Positions 1 through 7,485 of a DNA stretch of 11,347 nucleotides are shown piece after piece. Each line of letters starts with the position of its first letter. Position 1 is the stretch's first letter. The notes beneath the pieces were generated by a model. That model saw only the letters and a program-made list of their open reading frames with translations. It ran no database searches and was not told the DNA's origin. The stretch spans positions 1 through 11,347 of the forward strand of contig JAEUJR010000419.1 of NCBI GenBank assembly GCA_016793585.1, in the 5' to 3' direction. The translations under genes and the position numbers were made by a program. The DNA comes from Archangium sp. Lineage in GTDB: Bacteria > Myxococcota > Myxococcia > Myxococcales > Myxococcaceae.

Positions 1-552
1 ACGGGCGACCTCTTCGTGATCGTCCATGTCCTGGTGGTGGTACAGGTCCCAGGCGGCGGCCTCGTTCGGGTGCTCTTCCTGAAGCTTCCTGAACGCGGCC
101 CAGTACTCTTCGTTCGCTTCTTTGGCCTCGGCCTTCGCCGCAGAGAACGCGACGGCGCGGTTGGCCTCGGCGAGCGACTCTTCCCGCTCGTCTTCTTCGT
201 CTCCGCGCGGGCCCTCGGCCAGCTCTTCACGCTGGCGGCGGTATCGATCGATCGCGCAGTGCTTCACGATGCGCAGAAAGAACGTCTTCGGCGACGCGGC
301 CTTGCCCGGCATCTGCTCGGACACCCCGCGGAACTGATCGAGCCCACGAGACATGAACTTCGCGGCGGCGTCTTGAAACACTTCATCGACGTCGTCCGGC
401 GAGCCCCTCATGAACGCGCCCTGAACGCGCCGAATGACGGTGGTGGAGGGGTCTCTCCAACGAAAGACGAGCTCTCCAAGCTGCTTCTTGAAGTCGCGGC
501 CTTCGGCTTTACGTTTCGAGATGTCGGCGAAGAGTTCGTCGTCGTTGAGCAT
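1..552 (-). CDS. RNA polymerase sigma-70 family (ECF-like) sigma factor, 3' end outside window
   Basis: The minus-strand frame from an ATG at 552 stays open to base 1 (184 codons), so the C-terminus is missing. The translation has a recognisable sigma region 2: DDVDEVFQDAAAKF (about residues 53-66) matches the helix that binds core polymerase, and FFLRIVKHCAIDRYRRQRE (about 91-109) matches the -10 recognition and melting helix. A charged Asp/Glu-rich linker follows (about 112-150). EEYWAAFRKLQ...DHEEVAR (about 147-184) then looks like the start of region 4, where the -35 binding helix-turn-helix would continue off the edge. With no region 1 or 3 it is of ECF type, and its role would be directing polymerase to a special promoter set. 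No anti-sigma gene is visible on the side shown. There is no good Shine-Dalgarno before this ATG and the frame stays open upstream, so the exact start is uncertain. It lies 137 bp downstream of the cyclase gene on the same strand. Family call is firm; subgroup and regulon are unknown. Confidence 0.85.
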   Translation of the reverse strand, partial: MLNDDELFADISKRKAEGRDFKKQLGELVFRWRDPSTTVIRRVQGAFMRGSPDDVDEVFQDAAAKFMSRGLDQFRGVSEQMPGKAASPKTFFLRIVKHCAIDRYRRQREELAEGPRGDEEDEREESLAEANRAVAFSAAKAEAKEANEEYWAAFRKLQEEHPNEAAAWDLYHHQDMDDHEEVAR

Positions 553-689
553 GGGCGAAGGCCGTCGACCATAGCCGCTCTGACGACCCCCCAAACGGAT
601 TCCTGACGATGCTCGTACAGGAACGGGATCAGGCACTTGGCGAAGCGCACATGTCGCTGGGACCAGCTCCACCGACGCGCTGAAGCGGG

Positions 690-2507
690 TCAGGCTGCGC
701 GCTCTTCGACCGGGCCCAGCACCTTCACCCGAGCCACCTCGAGCGGCGCCTCGACACCTTTGAGCTTCGCGGCGTAGCGCTCGGAGACCTGGGTGGCCGC
801 GACGAGCCCTTTGGCGATGGCCTGCTCGACGACGCTGGCAGCCACCACCACCTCGCCCGGCTTCGCCTCGTTCTGCAGGCGCGCGGCGACGTTCACCGTC
901 TGGCCGAAGTAGTCGAGCACCTTGTTCGCGGTGGCGACGAAGCCCGAGCCGCCGAAGACGCCCAGCTTGAGCGAGGTGCTCGAGCCCTGCGGGTCGAGCA
1001 GCCTGAAGGCTTCGAAGTCGACCAGCATGTCGCGCGCGCCCGCCACCGCCGCGAGTTCGTCGGGGAAGACGGCCATCACCGCGTCGCCCATCGTCTTCAC
1101 CACCGAGCCGCCATGTCTCTCGATCGCCTTCGTCAGCACCTCGAAGTGCGCCTGCACGAAGCGAAACGCTTCGGCGTCTCCCGCGCGCGTGTACATGTCG
1201 GTCGAGCCGGTGAGATCGCTGAAGACGAGCGCGAAGCGCTGCACCGAGAGCGACAGGCCGGGCCGCAACACCTGCGACGAAAAATCGCGACGGAAGATCG
1301 GCATCATCATCACGTCGCGCGCGGTGGCCGCGAGGCTGGCCCACACGGCCTTCTCGAGCTTCACGTGGCGCTCCGATTCACCCAGCGACTTCACCGAGAT
1401 CTCGGCGCGCGGGCTGACCTGAAACCGCTCGGGCCACTCCGCGCCTTCGTCGGGCACCTGGAAGCGCACGGGAGCGCCCTCCTTCGAGGCGACCAGCGCC
1501 GCCTTGCCGCCCCGCATGAAGAGCCGGAACAGGCCCTCTTCGTCGGGCACCCGCAGCACCGCCGTGCCGGGCTTCGAGAGAATGGCCTGGCTCACCACGT
1601 GCGGCGTGCGCGCGGGGCTGCCGACGCAGAAGGGGCCGACCTCGACGACGCGAACACCTTCGACCGGCCTGAACGTCGCCTCGACCGCGTCATCGAAGTC
1701 GAGCCCGAAGCCGATCTCGCAGAGCTGACAGAAGCCGTGGGTGGTGAGCTCCTGCAACGAGTCGACCGACGAAGCGCCCGTGCGGCAGCTCGGGCAGACG
1801 ATGTCCCACCGCAGCTGCAGCAGCCCCGCCCGCACCGCGAGCAGACAGGCGCTGAGCACCTCGCGCCGCGGCGCCTTCCACTCGTCGGCCAGCTCGTAGG
1901 GCCTGATGCGCATGACGCGATCGTCGGGGCCCTGGGCGACGAGATCGACCAGCAATCGGCCCAATTCGCCCGCGCCGCTCTCGCGCAGCATCGCCGCCGC
2001 GCGCTCGAGCCGCTCCTGTTGAACGGGGTGAACCGGCGGCAACGACGGAGGCCGGCCGTTGCGCACGAGCGACTGATCGAGCAGCACGATCGCGTCGACG
2101 ACCTTCTTGAGCGTCATCGAGGCCGAGAAGCGCACGACGGGCGCGAGGAAGATGCTCCGCGGCCAGAGCGTCAGCATCACCGACACCCGGCTGTTCACGC
2201 CCCTGGCCTCGGTGAGGTAGGCGATGTCGAGGCGCTCGACCGGCCCCGACTGCATGTCGCGCCGCACCTTGAGCGACTTCATGAAGTCGAACTCGTACGG
2301 CTTCTCGGCCCACGTCACCTCGAACCCGCCCAGGCGTGTCTTCACGAGGTACCGCGCCGCGCTGCCGGGCCCGTTCGCCCCGGCCACCTCGAGCCGCTCG
2401 TTGCCCATGGCGCGGTTGAGCCACTCCGTGTCGGACAGCCCCTTCCAGATCGCGCAGACGTCGCTCTCGCACTCGACCCACTGCTGGAGGACGATCTCTT
2501 TCGACAC
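690..2507 (-). CDS. Multidomain class III adenylate/guanylate cyclase (SRPBCC-like + zinc ribbon/DUF5939-like + cyclase)
   Basis: A 605-aa protein starting at a GTG (2507) with an excellent ribosome site, AAAGGAG at 2514-2520, six bases upstream. Residues 1-150 resemble an SRPBCC/START-type hydrophobic-ligand fold. Residues about 155-300 hold two Cys pairs, CPSC (238-241) and CQLC (260-263), which would form a zinc ribbon in a DUF5939-like region. Residues about 422-600 are a class III nucleotide cyclase domain. It keeps the two metal-binding aspartates (D431 in FSDLTGST, D475 in KTMGD), the purine-specifying pair (K471 and D532 in LDYFG), and the transition-state residues N539 and R543 in NVAAR. 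The Lys/Asp pair favours ATP as substrate, so the product is probably cAMP. No membrane segment is evident, so it should be a soluble enzyme with N-terminal sensory domains; the ligand is unknown. It is divergent from the phosphoesterase at 2647 and lies upstream of the sigma factor on the same strand. Activity as a cyclase is well supported; the signal sensed is not known. Confidence 0.92.
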   Translation of the reverse strand: MSKEIVLQQWVECESDVCAIWKGLSDTEWLNRAMGNERLEVAGANGPGSAARYLVKTRLGGFEVTWAEKPYEFDFMKSLKVRRDMQSGPVERLDIAYLTEARGVNSRVSVMLTLWPRSIFLAPVVRFSASMTLKKVVDAIVLLDQSLVRNGRPPSLPPVHPVQQERLERAAAMLRESGAGELGRLLVDLVAQGPDDRVMRIRPYELADEWKAPRREVLSACLLAVRAGLLQLRWDIVCPSCRTGASSVDSLQELTTHGFCQLCEIGFGLDFDDAVEATFRPVEGVRVVEVGPFCVGSPARTPHVVSQAILSKPGTAVLRVPDEEGLFRLFMRGGKAALVASKEGAPVRFQVPDEGAEWPERFQVSPRAEISVKSLGESERHVKLEKAVWASLAATARDVMMMPIFRRDFSSQVLRPGLSLSVQRFALVFSDLTGSTDMYTRAGDAEAFRFVQAHFEVLTKAIERHGGSVVKTMGDAVMAVFPDELAAVAGARDMLVDFEAFRLLDPQGSSTSLKLGVFGGSGFVATANKVLDYFGQTVNVAARLQNEAKPGEVVVAASVVEQAIAKGLVAATQVSERYAAKLKGVEAPLEVARVKVLGPVEERAA

Positions 2508-2513
2508 GCGAGA

Positions 2514-2520
2514 CTCCTTT
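2514..2520 (-). promoter_or_regulatory. Ribosome binding site of the cyclase gene
   Basis: Read on the minus strand this is AAAGGAG, six bases before the GTG at 2507. It fixes that GTG as the start. Confidence 0.75.
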
Positions 2521-2556
2521 CGAACGAGGTCAGGCAGCGGATTGGGCGCTCGTCAG

Positions 2557-2583
2557 TTGCCCGCAGGACGGCGAGGGTACACT
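2557..2583 (+). promoter_or_regulatory. Candidate sigma-70-like promoter for the metallophosphoesterase
   Basis: TTGCCC (2557-2562) and TACACT (2578-2583) resemble -35 and -10 elements in the 139-bp divergent gap. The 15-bp spacer is shorter than the usual 16-18, so this is a weak call. I saw no convincing counterpart for the cyclase on the minus strand. Confidence 0.3.
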
Positions 2584-2631
2584 GCACGACAGCGTGCGCG
2601 AGCCTCCTACCCTTTCCATCACCCGCCGTGC

Positions 2632-2638
2632 GGGAGGA
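2632..2638 (+). promoter_or_regulatory. Ribosome binding site of the metallophosphoesterase
   Basis: GGGAGGA lies eight bases before a GTG at 2647. It decides that start over in-frame codons further upstream, which would run back into the divergent cyclase gene and lack homologous sequence. Confidence 0.7.
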
Positions 2639-2646
2639 GTCGCGCC

Positions 2647-3351
2647 GTGAGTCGCACCATCGTCATCGGAGATCTGCACGGCTGCTTCGACGAAGCGGTC
2701 ACCCTGCTCGACCGCCTGCAGGTGACGTCGAGCGATCGCGTCATCTTCGCCGGAGACCTCGTCGATCGAGGCCCGAAGCCGCGTGAGTGCGTCGAGCTCG
2801 CGATGAAGTACGAGTGCGTGCTGGGCAACCACGAAGAGAAACACCTGCAGCAGCGCACGCGCGCGGCCGAGAAGCTGTCACGCGATCACCTCGAGACCCG
2901 CGAGGCGCTGGAGGATCGGCACTACCAATACTTCGCGAAGCTGCCCCTCTTCATTCGACTGCCCGAGTTCGGCGCCGCCGTCGTGCACGCAGGCTGTTTC
3001 CCCAACGTGCCGCTCGAGCGTCAGTCGACCCATCACCTGCTTCACCTGCAGCACATCAACCCGCCTGCGACGAAGTCATTCTGGCCATCGAAAGCGCCAG
3101 CGGGTCACCGCTTCTGGACGAACTTCTGGCAGGGCCCGGAGCGCATCATCTTCGGGCACTCGGTGCTCAATCGCCCGCTCGTCACGGAGTGGGCGGTGGG
3201 CCTCGACACCGGCGCGGTGTTTGGTCGCGGCCTCACGGCGCTGGTGCTGCCCGAGTGGAAGCTGGTGACGGTGCCGACCGCCGACTTCTCGGGCGGCAGG
3301 AAGACGGTGGCGGCCTACGACGTTCAGGCCGGCGTCAAGGCGTTCTCGTGA
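2647..3351 (+). CDS. PPP-family metallophosphoesterase (ApaH / serine-threonine phosphatase-like)
   Basis: A 234-aa protein with the complete signature set of the calcineurin-like PPP superfamily, beginning almost at the N-terminus: GDLHG (8-12), GDLVDRG (36-42), GNHE (60-63), HAG (114-116) and GHS (170-172), followed by LDTGAVFG (186-193). These Asp, His and Asn residues bind the di-metal centre used for phosphoester hydrolysis. Such short bacterial PPP enzymes act either on phosphoproteins (PrpA/PrpB, PP1-like) or on diadenosine tetraphosphate (ApaH). The late LDTG motif occurs in both, so substrate cannot be assigned. There is no signal peptide or membrane segment, so it is cytosolic. It is transcribed divergently from the cyclase across 139 bp. 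Its 3' end overlaps the convergent glycosyltransferase gene by 17 bp. Confidence 0.92.
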   Translation: MSRTIVIGDLHGCFDEAVTLLDRLQVTSSDRVIFAGDLVDRGPKPRECVELAMKYECVLGNHEEKHLQQRTRAAEKLSRDHLETREALEDRHYQYFAKLPLFIRLPEFGAAVVHAGCFPNVPLERQSTHHLLHLQHINPPATKSFWPSKAPAGHRFWTNFWQGPERIIFGHSVLNRPLVTEWAVGLDTGAVFGRGLTALVLPEWKLVTVPTADFSGGRKTVAAYDVQAGVKAFS

Positions 3352-4582
3352 CCCCGAGCCGTGCGGCGGCGAGCAGAGCGACCCCCACCATCCACGGGAG
3401 GGCGTAGCGGGCGTTCGCCTCGAGCAGCAGGTGGCCGGCGCACGCGACGCCAAGCGCGAGAACGACCCACCGCTCGAGGTCGGTCAGCGAGGGCCCCTTC
3501 ACCGCACGCCAGAGCGCCAGGACCCACAGCGACACGGCCCACGCGTCGGACCAGGCGAGCAACGGAGCTGCCGGGGCAGGCATCGCGAAGGTGACGGCGA
3601 CCGACCCGTTACCCCACTGCGCGCTGAACTTGTGAGCCATCAGGCCCACCGTCTCGAGCGGCGCGGCCGTCAGGCGCCCGAGGGCCTTCGTGCGTGCCTC
3701 GGCGGCAGCCGCGTCGGCCCCGAGCTCCTCCACCTTCTGCGCGTACCATCGGTGATCGACGGCGTTCCACGCGCCGACGCTCTCGCGGTTGGAGCCCACC
3801 AACGCCGAGAAGGCCGCGCCGCCACGAACGACCGGGTCTCCGGCGACGCTGCGGAGCAACCGGTAGCCGCCGAAGCCCACGACGAGCCCCAGCGACAGCG
3901 CCGCGAGGGGCCGCCAGCTTCGGCGAACCATCAGCGCGACGATCATCACGAGGGCCGTGGGCCGAACTGCTTGCGCGAGTCCGAGCAGCAGGCCGCCGAA
4001 GAAGGCATGGGCCGTTGCCAGCGCCACCGCCGTCCACAGCAGGGGCAGAAAGAGGTTCTCACTCGCCAGCAGCGAGGACATCGCGATGTGCGCGGGCCAG
4101 AGCGCGACGAGCATCACGCCCGTTCGCGTCACCACCACGCCCTGTGATTCCAGCAGGCGCCGGACTGCCATCAAGAGCCACAGGGAGAGCAACATGTTCG
4201 CCGCGCGACCGGCAGCGACCGAGACCCCCACCAGCGAGTACACGCCCCCCAGAAACAGCGGGTAGCCAACCTCCTGCGTCGGCAACGCCTTGAAGAGGAG
4301 CTCGCTCGACACGCCAGACGCGAGCCCCGTCGCGAAGGCGTGGTAGCTCGCAAAGTCGACGTTCGGTTCGGTTGGCACCAGCACGAGCCACGCCGCACGA
4401 AGTGCGAGCCCGATGATGATCACGAGGGCGGTCGACGTGCGACGCACCAGGAAGCGCTGCCAGAGGTAGAGCCAGGCGAGTACGATCGCGGCCGCCAGCA
4501 GCGCTGACCAGCCACGGCTCGCCAGCCACACCAACGAAACGAACGACCCCGAACCGAGCAGCACCCCAGCCAGCGGTCGCAC
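3335..4582 (-). CDS. GT-C fold (GT39-like) polyprenyl-phosphate-sugar-dependent membrane glycosyltransferase
   Basis: A 415-aa, very hydrophobic protein with roughly ten membrane helices. After two or three N-terminal helices comes a non-membrane loop with NVDFASY (D76), the position where GT-C enzymes carry their catalytic acidic residue. GYPLFLGGVYSL (106-117), SENLFLPLL (174-182) and the late EANARYALPW (388-397) match the pattern of ArnT/PMT-like GT39 proteins. These enzymes take a sugar from a lipid-phosphate carrier and move it to a lipid, protein or glycan on the outer face of the cytoplasmic membrane. The specific acceptor cannot be told. The start is a GTG at 4582 placed immediately after the TGA of the upstream isomerase gene (TGA-GTG, no gap), which implies translational coupling. 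The gene end overlaps the convergent phosphoesterase by 17 bp. Fold assignment is fairly firm, substrate is unknown. Confidence 0.82.
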   Translation of the reverse strand: MRPLAGVLLGSGSFVSLVWLASRGWSALLAAAIVLAWLYLWQRFLVRRTSTALVIIIGLALRAAWLVLVPTEPNVDFASYHAFATGLASGVSSELLFKALPTQEVGYPLFLGGVYSLVGVSVAAGRAANMLLSLWLLMAVRRLLESQGVVVTRTGVMLVALWPAHIAMSSLLASENLFLPLLWTAVALATAHAFFGGLLLGLAQAVRPTALVMIVALMVRRSWRPLAALSLGLVVGFGGYRLLRSVAGDPVVRGGAAFSALVGSNRESVGAWNAVDHRWYAQKVEELGADAAAAEARTKALGRLTAAPLETVGLMAHKFSAQWGNGSVAVTFAMPAPAAPLLAWSDAWAVSLWVLALWRAVKGPSLTDLERWVVLALGVACAGHLLLEANARYALPWMVGVALLAAARLGVTRTP

Positions 4583-5182
4583 TCAGCGCGTTCCCCGGTC
4601 GAGGCGCCGCACCACGAACTCGAGGCGGTCGTTGCCCATGAACAGCTCGTCACCCACGAAGAACGCCGGCACCCCGTAGGCGCCTCGCCGCACGGCCTCG
4701 TCGGTGGCTGCCTTCAGGCGCTCCTTCATCGCCGGGCTCGACGCGAGGGCGATCACCCGCGCCGCGTCGAGGCCTTCGCTCGTCAGCACGTCGGCGAGCA
4801 CGGCGGGGTCGCTGGCCGAGCGGCCGTCACGCCAGATCGCGCGGAACATCGCCGTGATGAACGAGGCGCCCCGGCCTTCGTCGAGGGCGACCAGCGCGCA
4901 GCGGTTGGCCTGGGTCGCGAGGAACGGCACCGGCTCGGGCAGTCGCACTCGAGGCAGCCCCAGATGGTCGGTCCAGTCGTTCAGGTCCTTGAGCAGGTGC
5001 GCGAGCTTCGCGGGCAGCTCGGCGGGCCCGCGGTTTCCGGTCGCGCGCAGAATTCCAGGCAGGAAGCACGGCCGCCACTCCACCGCTCCGCCCGCGCCGC
5101 GAACCATCGCCTCGACCCGCGTCGACGCGAGGTAGGAGTACGGACTCATGAAATCGAAGAAGAACTCCACCGCCCCGCTCAT
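4583..5182 (-). CDS. 2-hydroxychromene-2-carboxylate isomerase-like (DsbA-fold, kappa-GST-like) protein
   Basis: A 199-aa protein with the thioredoxin/DsbA-type fold. The N-terminal strand and loop FFFDFMSPYSYLA (7-19) carries Ser13 where DsbA has its CxxC cysteine. This is the hallmark of 2-hydroxychromene-2-carboxylate isomerase (NahD) and kappa-class glutathione transferases, where this serine activates glutathione. The cis-proline loop is GVPAFFVG (170-177), followed by the family-typical FMGNDRLEFV. Length matches the family (about 200 aa). In naphthalene degraders the enzyme isomerises a chromene acid to a pyruvate derivative using glutathione. No aromatic-degradation genes are nearby, so here a general glutathione-dependent role is more likely. 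It starts at ATG 5182 with AAAGG eight bases upstream and is the first gene of a two-gene operon with the glycosyltransferase. It is divergent from the ATP-grasp gene, with only 65 bp between starts. Confidence 0.88.
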   Translation of the reverse strand: MSGAVEFFFDFMSPYSYLASTRVEAMVRGAGGAVEWRPCFLPGILRATGNRGPAELPAKLAHLLKDLNDWTDHLGLPRVRLPEPVPFLATQANRCALVALDEGRGASFITAMFRAIWRDGRSASDPAVLADVLTSEGLDAARVIALASSPAMKERLKAATDEAVRRGAYGVPAFFVGDELFMGNDRLEFVVRRLDRGTR

Positions 5183-5232
5183 TCGGCTGGCCTTTCACGC
5201 GATTTCGCCTTGAGTCGCGACCTTCTCTCGCC

Positions 5233-5237
5233 AAGGG
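5233..5237 (+). promoter_or_regulatory. Ribosome binding site of the ATP-grasp-like gene
   Basis: AAGGG ends ten bases before the ATG at 5248 and 19 bases before the next in-frame ATG at 5257. It therefore favours the first ATG. Confidence 0.5.
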
Positions 5238-5247
5238 TCATTCCACG

Positions 5248-6723
5248 ATGAGCGCCATGACGAAAGCGACGACCGACGACCTTCGCGCGCTGCTCGAGCG
5301 CGACGCGAAACACTTCGGGCCCACGCTGGCGAAGCTCGCGGCCGAACGTGGGCTCGCCGTGACGAAGAAAGAAGATGGGTCGGTTCGGCCGATTCCCATC
5401 ACGGCGACGCCAGTGATCGTCGACGGCGCCGAGCTCTCCCGGCGCCAACGGCTCGCGGCCCTGCTCGCCTCGGCTGGCCTCAAGATGTCGCGCGCGGTGC
5501 TCGAGGGGCTGCGGCGCGACGTGGTCTTCAACGGCCTCTCGCCGCTCGAGCAGCAACTCGCGCAGGCCACCTTCCGCACCCTCGAGACCCTCGTCACCAC
5601 GCGCGTCGACTTCTTCGTGAGTGAAGCGGTGCACGCGCTCGAGCTGAACGCGACGATTCCCGCGATGCAGGCGTACAGCGACATCGCCGCCAACACGTTC
5701 CTCGAGGTGGTGGGCCGCCACTGGGGCGCCTCGGAGGCGCAGGTCGCGTCGTGGAAGGCGAAGAACGGCAGCAACGCCAGGGCCCTCTTCGACGCGCTCA
5801 TGGCGGGCTACGCCAGGGTGCGGCCAGGACGAAAGCCGTCGCGCATGGTGCTGCTCTGCCGACGAAACGACGCGCAGCTGACGGAGCAGCGCGCCCTCTG
5901 CGCACGGTTCAACGAGCTGGGCGTCGAGGCCGAGGTCGTTCACCCAGACCAGCTCAGCGGCTCCGATCGGCTGCTCGCCAACGGCAAACCAGTCGATCTC
6001 GTCTATCGGCACCTGTTCGTGCGCCGTCTGGAGGAAGCAGATCTTCCCGGCGCCGCGTACGTGAAGGGGTTGCTGGCCGAGCCGAACGGAACGCGCGCGG
6101 TGGTGCTCAACCCGCCGGCCTCGCAGGTCGAGGTGAAGGCGGTCTTCGGGCTGATGTCGGAGGCGGTCGAAGACGGCGCGATCGCGAAAGCGGCGGGCCT
6201 GACCGACGACGAGCTGAGCGCGATTCGCAGCACCGTTCCGTGGACGCGGCTCTTCAAGGGCGACGCGCGCCTCAAGGAGGTGCTCGCCAACCCCGATCGC
6301 TATGTTCTCAAGCGCTCGTGGGACTACGGAGGTCGCGCGGTCTTCGTCGGGCGCACGCGCCACGAGGCGTCGTTCGGAGATCGCGTGAAGGCAGCCTACG
6401 GCGAAGCGCTCGACTGGGAGGCGATGTGCCGGCGCGCGATCGAAGACCCGACCGGTGGCGGGTTCGTCGTGCAGCAGGTGATCGACATTCAGCCCGAACG
6501 GCACCTGCTCTGCGCGGGTGAGTCGCAATCGTGGGCCGACCTCTTCGTCGACTTCTCGTCCTATGCCTCCGTCGGCCTGCCCGACCAGCCAGCCTGGGGC
6601 GGCGTCTGTCGCGGCTCCATTTCACACATCGTCAACATCGTTGGCGGCGGTGGTGTGTTGCCCTTACTGACGAGCGAGGTTGCCAGTGAGGTGCACTCGG
6701 CAGCAGCAGGCAGGGTGAAGTAG
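5248..6723 (+). CDS. Circularly permuted ATP-grasp-like ligase (glutathionylspermidine-synthase-like)
   Basis: A 491-aa soluble protein whose motifs recall circularly permuted ATP-grasp (type 2) enzymes and glutathionylspermidine synthases. There is an ELNATIPAMQAYSD segment (132-145), like the pre-ATP-grasp ExN motif. A Rossmann-like strand VLLCRRND (201-208) and YRHLF (253-257) follow, then NPPASQVEVKAVFGLM (288-303) with a candidate ATP-contacting lysine. YVLKRSWDYGGRAVFVG (352-368) resembles the nucleotide-binding Lys plus glycine-rich loop. QQVID (409-413) and CRGSISHIVN plus the glycine run (454-468) resemble the metal- and phosphate-binding end of the fold. The family joins a carboxylate to an amine through an acyl phosphate. 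The substrates here are not known. The start at 5248 shares a 65-bp intergenic region with the glutathione-type isomerase. The next gene follows after 37 bp, so they may be co-transcribed. Fold call is by motif impression and needs a profile search. Confidence 0.68.
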   Translation: MSAMTKATTDDLRALLERDAKHFGPTLAKLAAERGLAVTKKEDGSVRPIPITATPVIVDGAELSRRQRLAALLASAGLKMSRAVLEGLRRDVVFNGLSPLEQQLAQATFRTLETLVTTRVDFFVSEAVHALELNATIPAMQAYSDIAANTFLEVVGRHWGASEAQVASWKAKNGSNARALFDALMAGYARVRPGRKPSRMVLLCRRNDAQLTEQRALCARFNELGVEAEVVHPDQLSGSDRLLANGKPVDLVYRHLFVRRLEEADLPGAAYVKGLLAEPNGTRAVVLNPPASQVEVKAVFGLMSEAVEDGAIAKAAGLTDDELSAIRSTVPWTRLFKGDARLKEVLANPDRYVLKRSWDYGGRAVFVGRTRHEASFGDRVKAAYGEALDWEAMCRRAIEDPTGGGFVVQQVIDIQPERHLLCAGESQSWADLFVDFSSYASVGLPDQPAWGGVCRGSISHIVNIVGGGGVLPLLTSEVASEVHSAAAGRVK

Positions 6724-6744
6724 ACGCACGGTCGCCCGACCAAA

Positions 6745-6750
6745 CAGGAG
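6745..6750 (+). promoter_or_regulatory. Ribosome binding site of the Bax inhibitor-1 family gene
   Basis: CAGGAG lies ten bases before ATG 6761 in the 37-bp gap after the ATP-grasp gene. There is no room for a clear separate promoter in that gap, so read-through from upstream, or a promoter inside the preceding gene, is likely. Confidence 0.6.
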
Positions 6751-6760
6751 AACACCGATC

Positions 6761-7465
6761 ATGGCTTTCGACCCGCAGCAGCAGTTCGCAGCACCTTCCG
6801 CCGCTTCGATGCTCGCCGAGGAGTCAGCGAGCGCGTTCATGGCGAAGGTCTACCGGTGGATGGTGGCTGGCCTCGCCCTGACGGCGGGCACGGCGTTCTT
6901 CGTGGCCTCGAATCAGGAGGCGTTCGCCCTCGTGCGCGGGCTCTACCTGCCGTTGATCCTCGCTGAGCTCGCCGTGGTGGTCGTCTTCTCGATGATCGCG
7001 CACAAGATCAGCGGGGTGGTCGCCGGAGCCATGTTCCTCGGCTACTCGTTTCTCTCGGGGCTGACGTTGTCGGCGATCTTCTTCCGCTACAACCTGGGCT
7101 CCATCTCGACTGCGTTCTTCATCACGTCAGCGATGTTCGGCGCATTGAGCGTCTACGGCACGGTGACGAAGAAGGACCTGTCGGGCTGGGCGACGTTCCT
7201 CTTCATGGGCCTCATCGGGGTCGTGGTGGCGGGCGTGGTGAACATCTTCCTCAACAGCCCGATGCTGGACTTCGTGAAGAGCTGCGCGGCGGTCGTCGTG
7301 TTCGCGGGCCTCACCGCGTACGACACCCAGAAGCTGCGCCAGCTGCACGCCTCGAGCGGCTACTCGAGCGCCGGCAGCCTCGCGATCAACGGCGCGCTGG
7401 TGCTGTACCTCGACTTCATCAACCTCTTCCTGAACATCTTGCGGCTCTTCGGCAGCCGACGCTGA
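6761..7465 (+). CDS. Bax inhibitor-1 / YccA-YbhL family integral membrane protein
   Basis: A 234-aa protein with a polar N-terminal tail (about 1-30) and seven hydrophobic segments, the family's standard topology and length. The conserved end is present: AGLTAYDTQKL (182-192) with Asp187, and LYLDFINLFLNILRL (215-229) with Asp218. Conserved aspartates in the last two helices of bacterial homologues such as BsYetJ form a pH-sensing pair that gates a calcium leak; Asp187 and Asp218 are the probable equivalents. E. coli relatives (YccA, YbhL) sit in the inner membrane, and YccA interacts with the FtsH protease. Here the role would be membrane ion homeostasis or quality control. It is preceded by CAGGAG and followed 20 bp later by a strong hairpin, so it is the last gene of its transcription unit. 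Confidence 0.93.
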   Translation: MAFDPQQQFAAPSAASMLAEESASAFMAKVYRWMVAGLALTAGTAFFVASNQEAFALVRGLYLPLILAELAVVVVFSMIAHKISGVVAGAMFLGYSFLSGLTLSAIFFRYNLGSISTAFFITSAMFGALSVYGTVTKKDLSGWATFLFMGLIGVVVAGVVNIFLNSPMLDFVKSCAAVVVFAGLTAYDTQKLRQLHASSGYSSAGSLAINGALVLYLDFINLFLNILRLFGSRR

Positions 7466-7485
7466 AGCAGGCGTGACGCCGTCAA

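Noticed and set aside
553..689. ECF-type autoregulatory promoter for the sigma factor (minus strand GGAAT and CGTC near 583-604)
   Set aside because: The spacer is about 13 bp instead of the usual 16-17 and the -35 is imperfect, so it is not a credible ECF promoter.
1113..2786. Long (557-codon) plus-strand open frame across the cyclase gene
   Set aside because: It is antisense to a gene with full catalytic motifs, its translation is Arg/His/Glu-rich low-complexity typical of a high-GC shadow, and it has no family resemblance.
4583..5182. Naphthalene-degradation gene cluster based on the isomerase
   Set aside because: No dioxygenase, hydratase-aldolase or dehydrogenase genes are nearby; the family is widespread outside aromatic catabolism.
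5179..6528. 449-codon minus-strand open frame across the ATP-grasp gene
   Set aside because: Antisense shadow with no motifs; the plus-strand frame has a ribosome site and ordered motifs.
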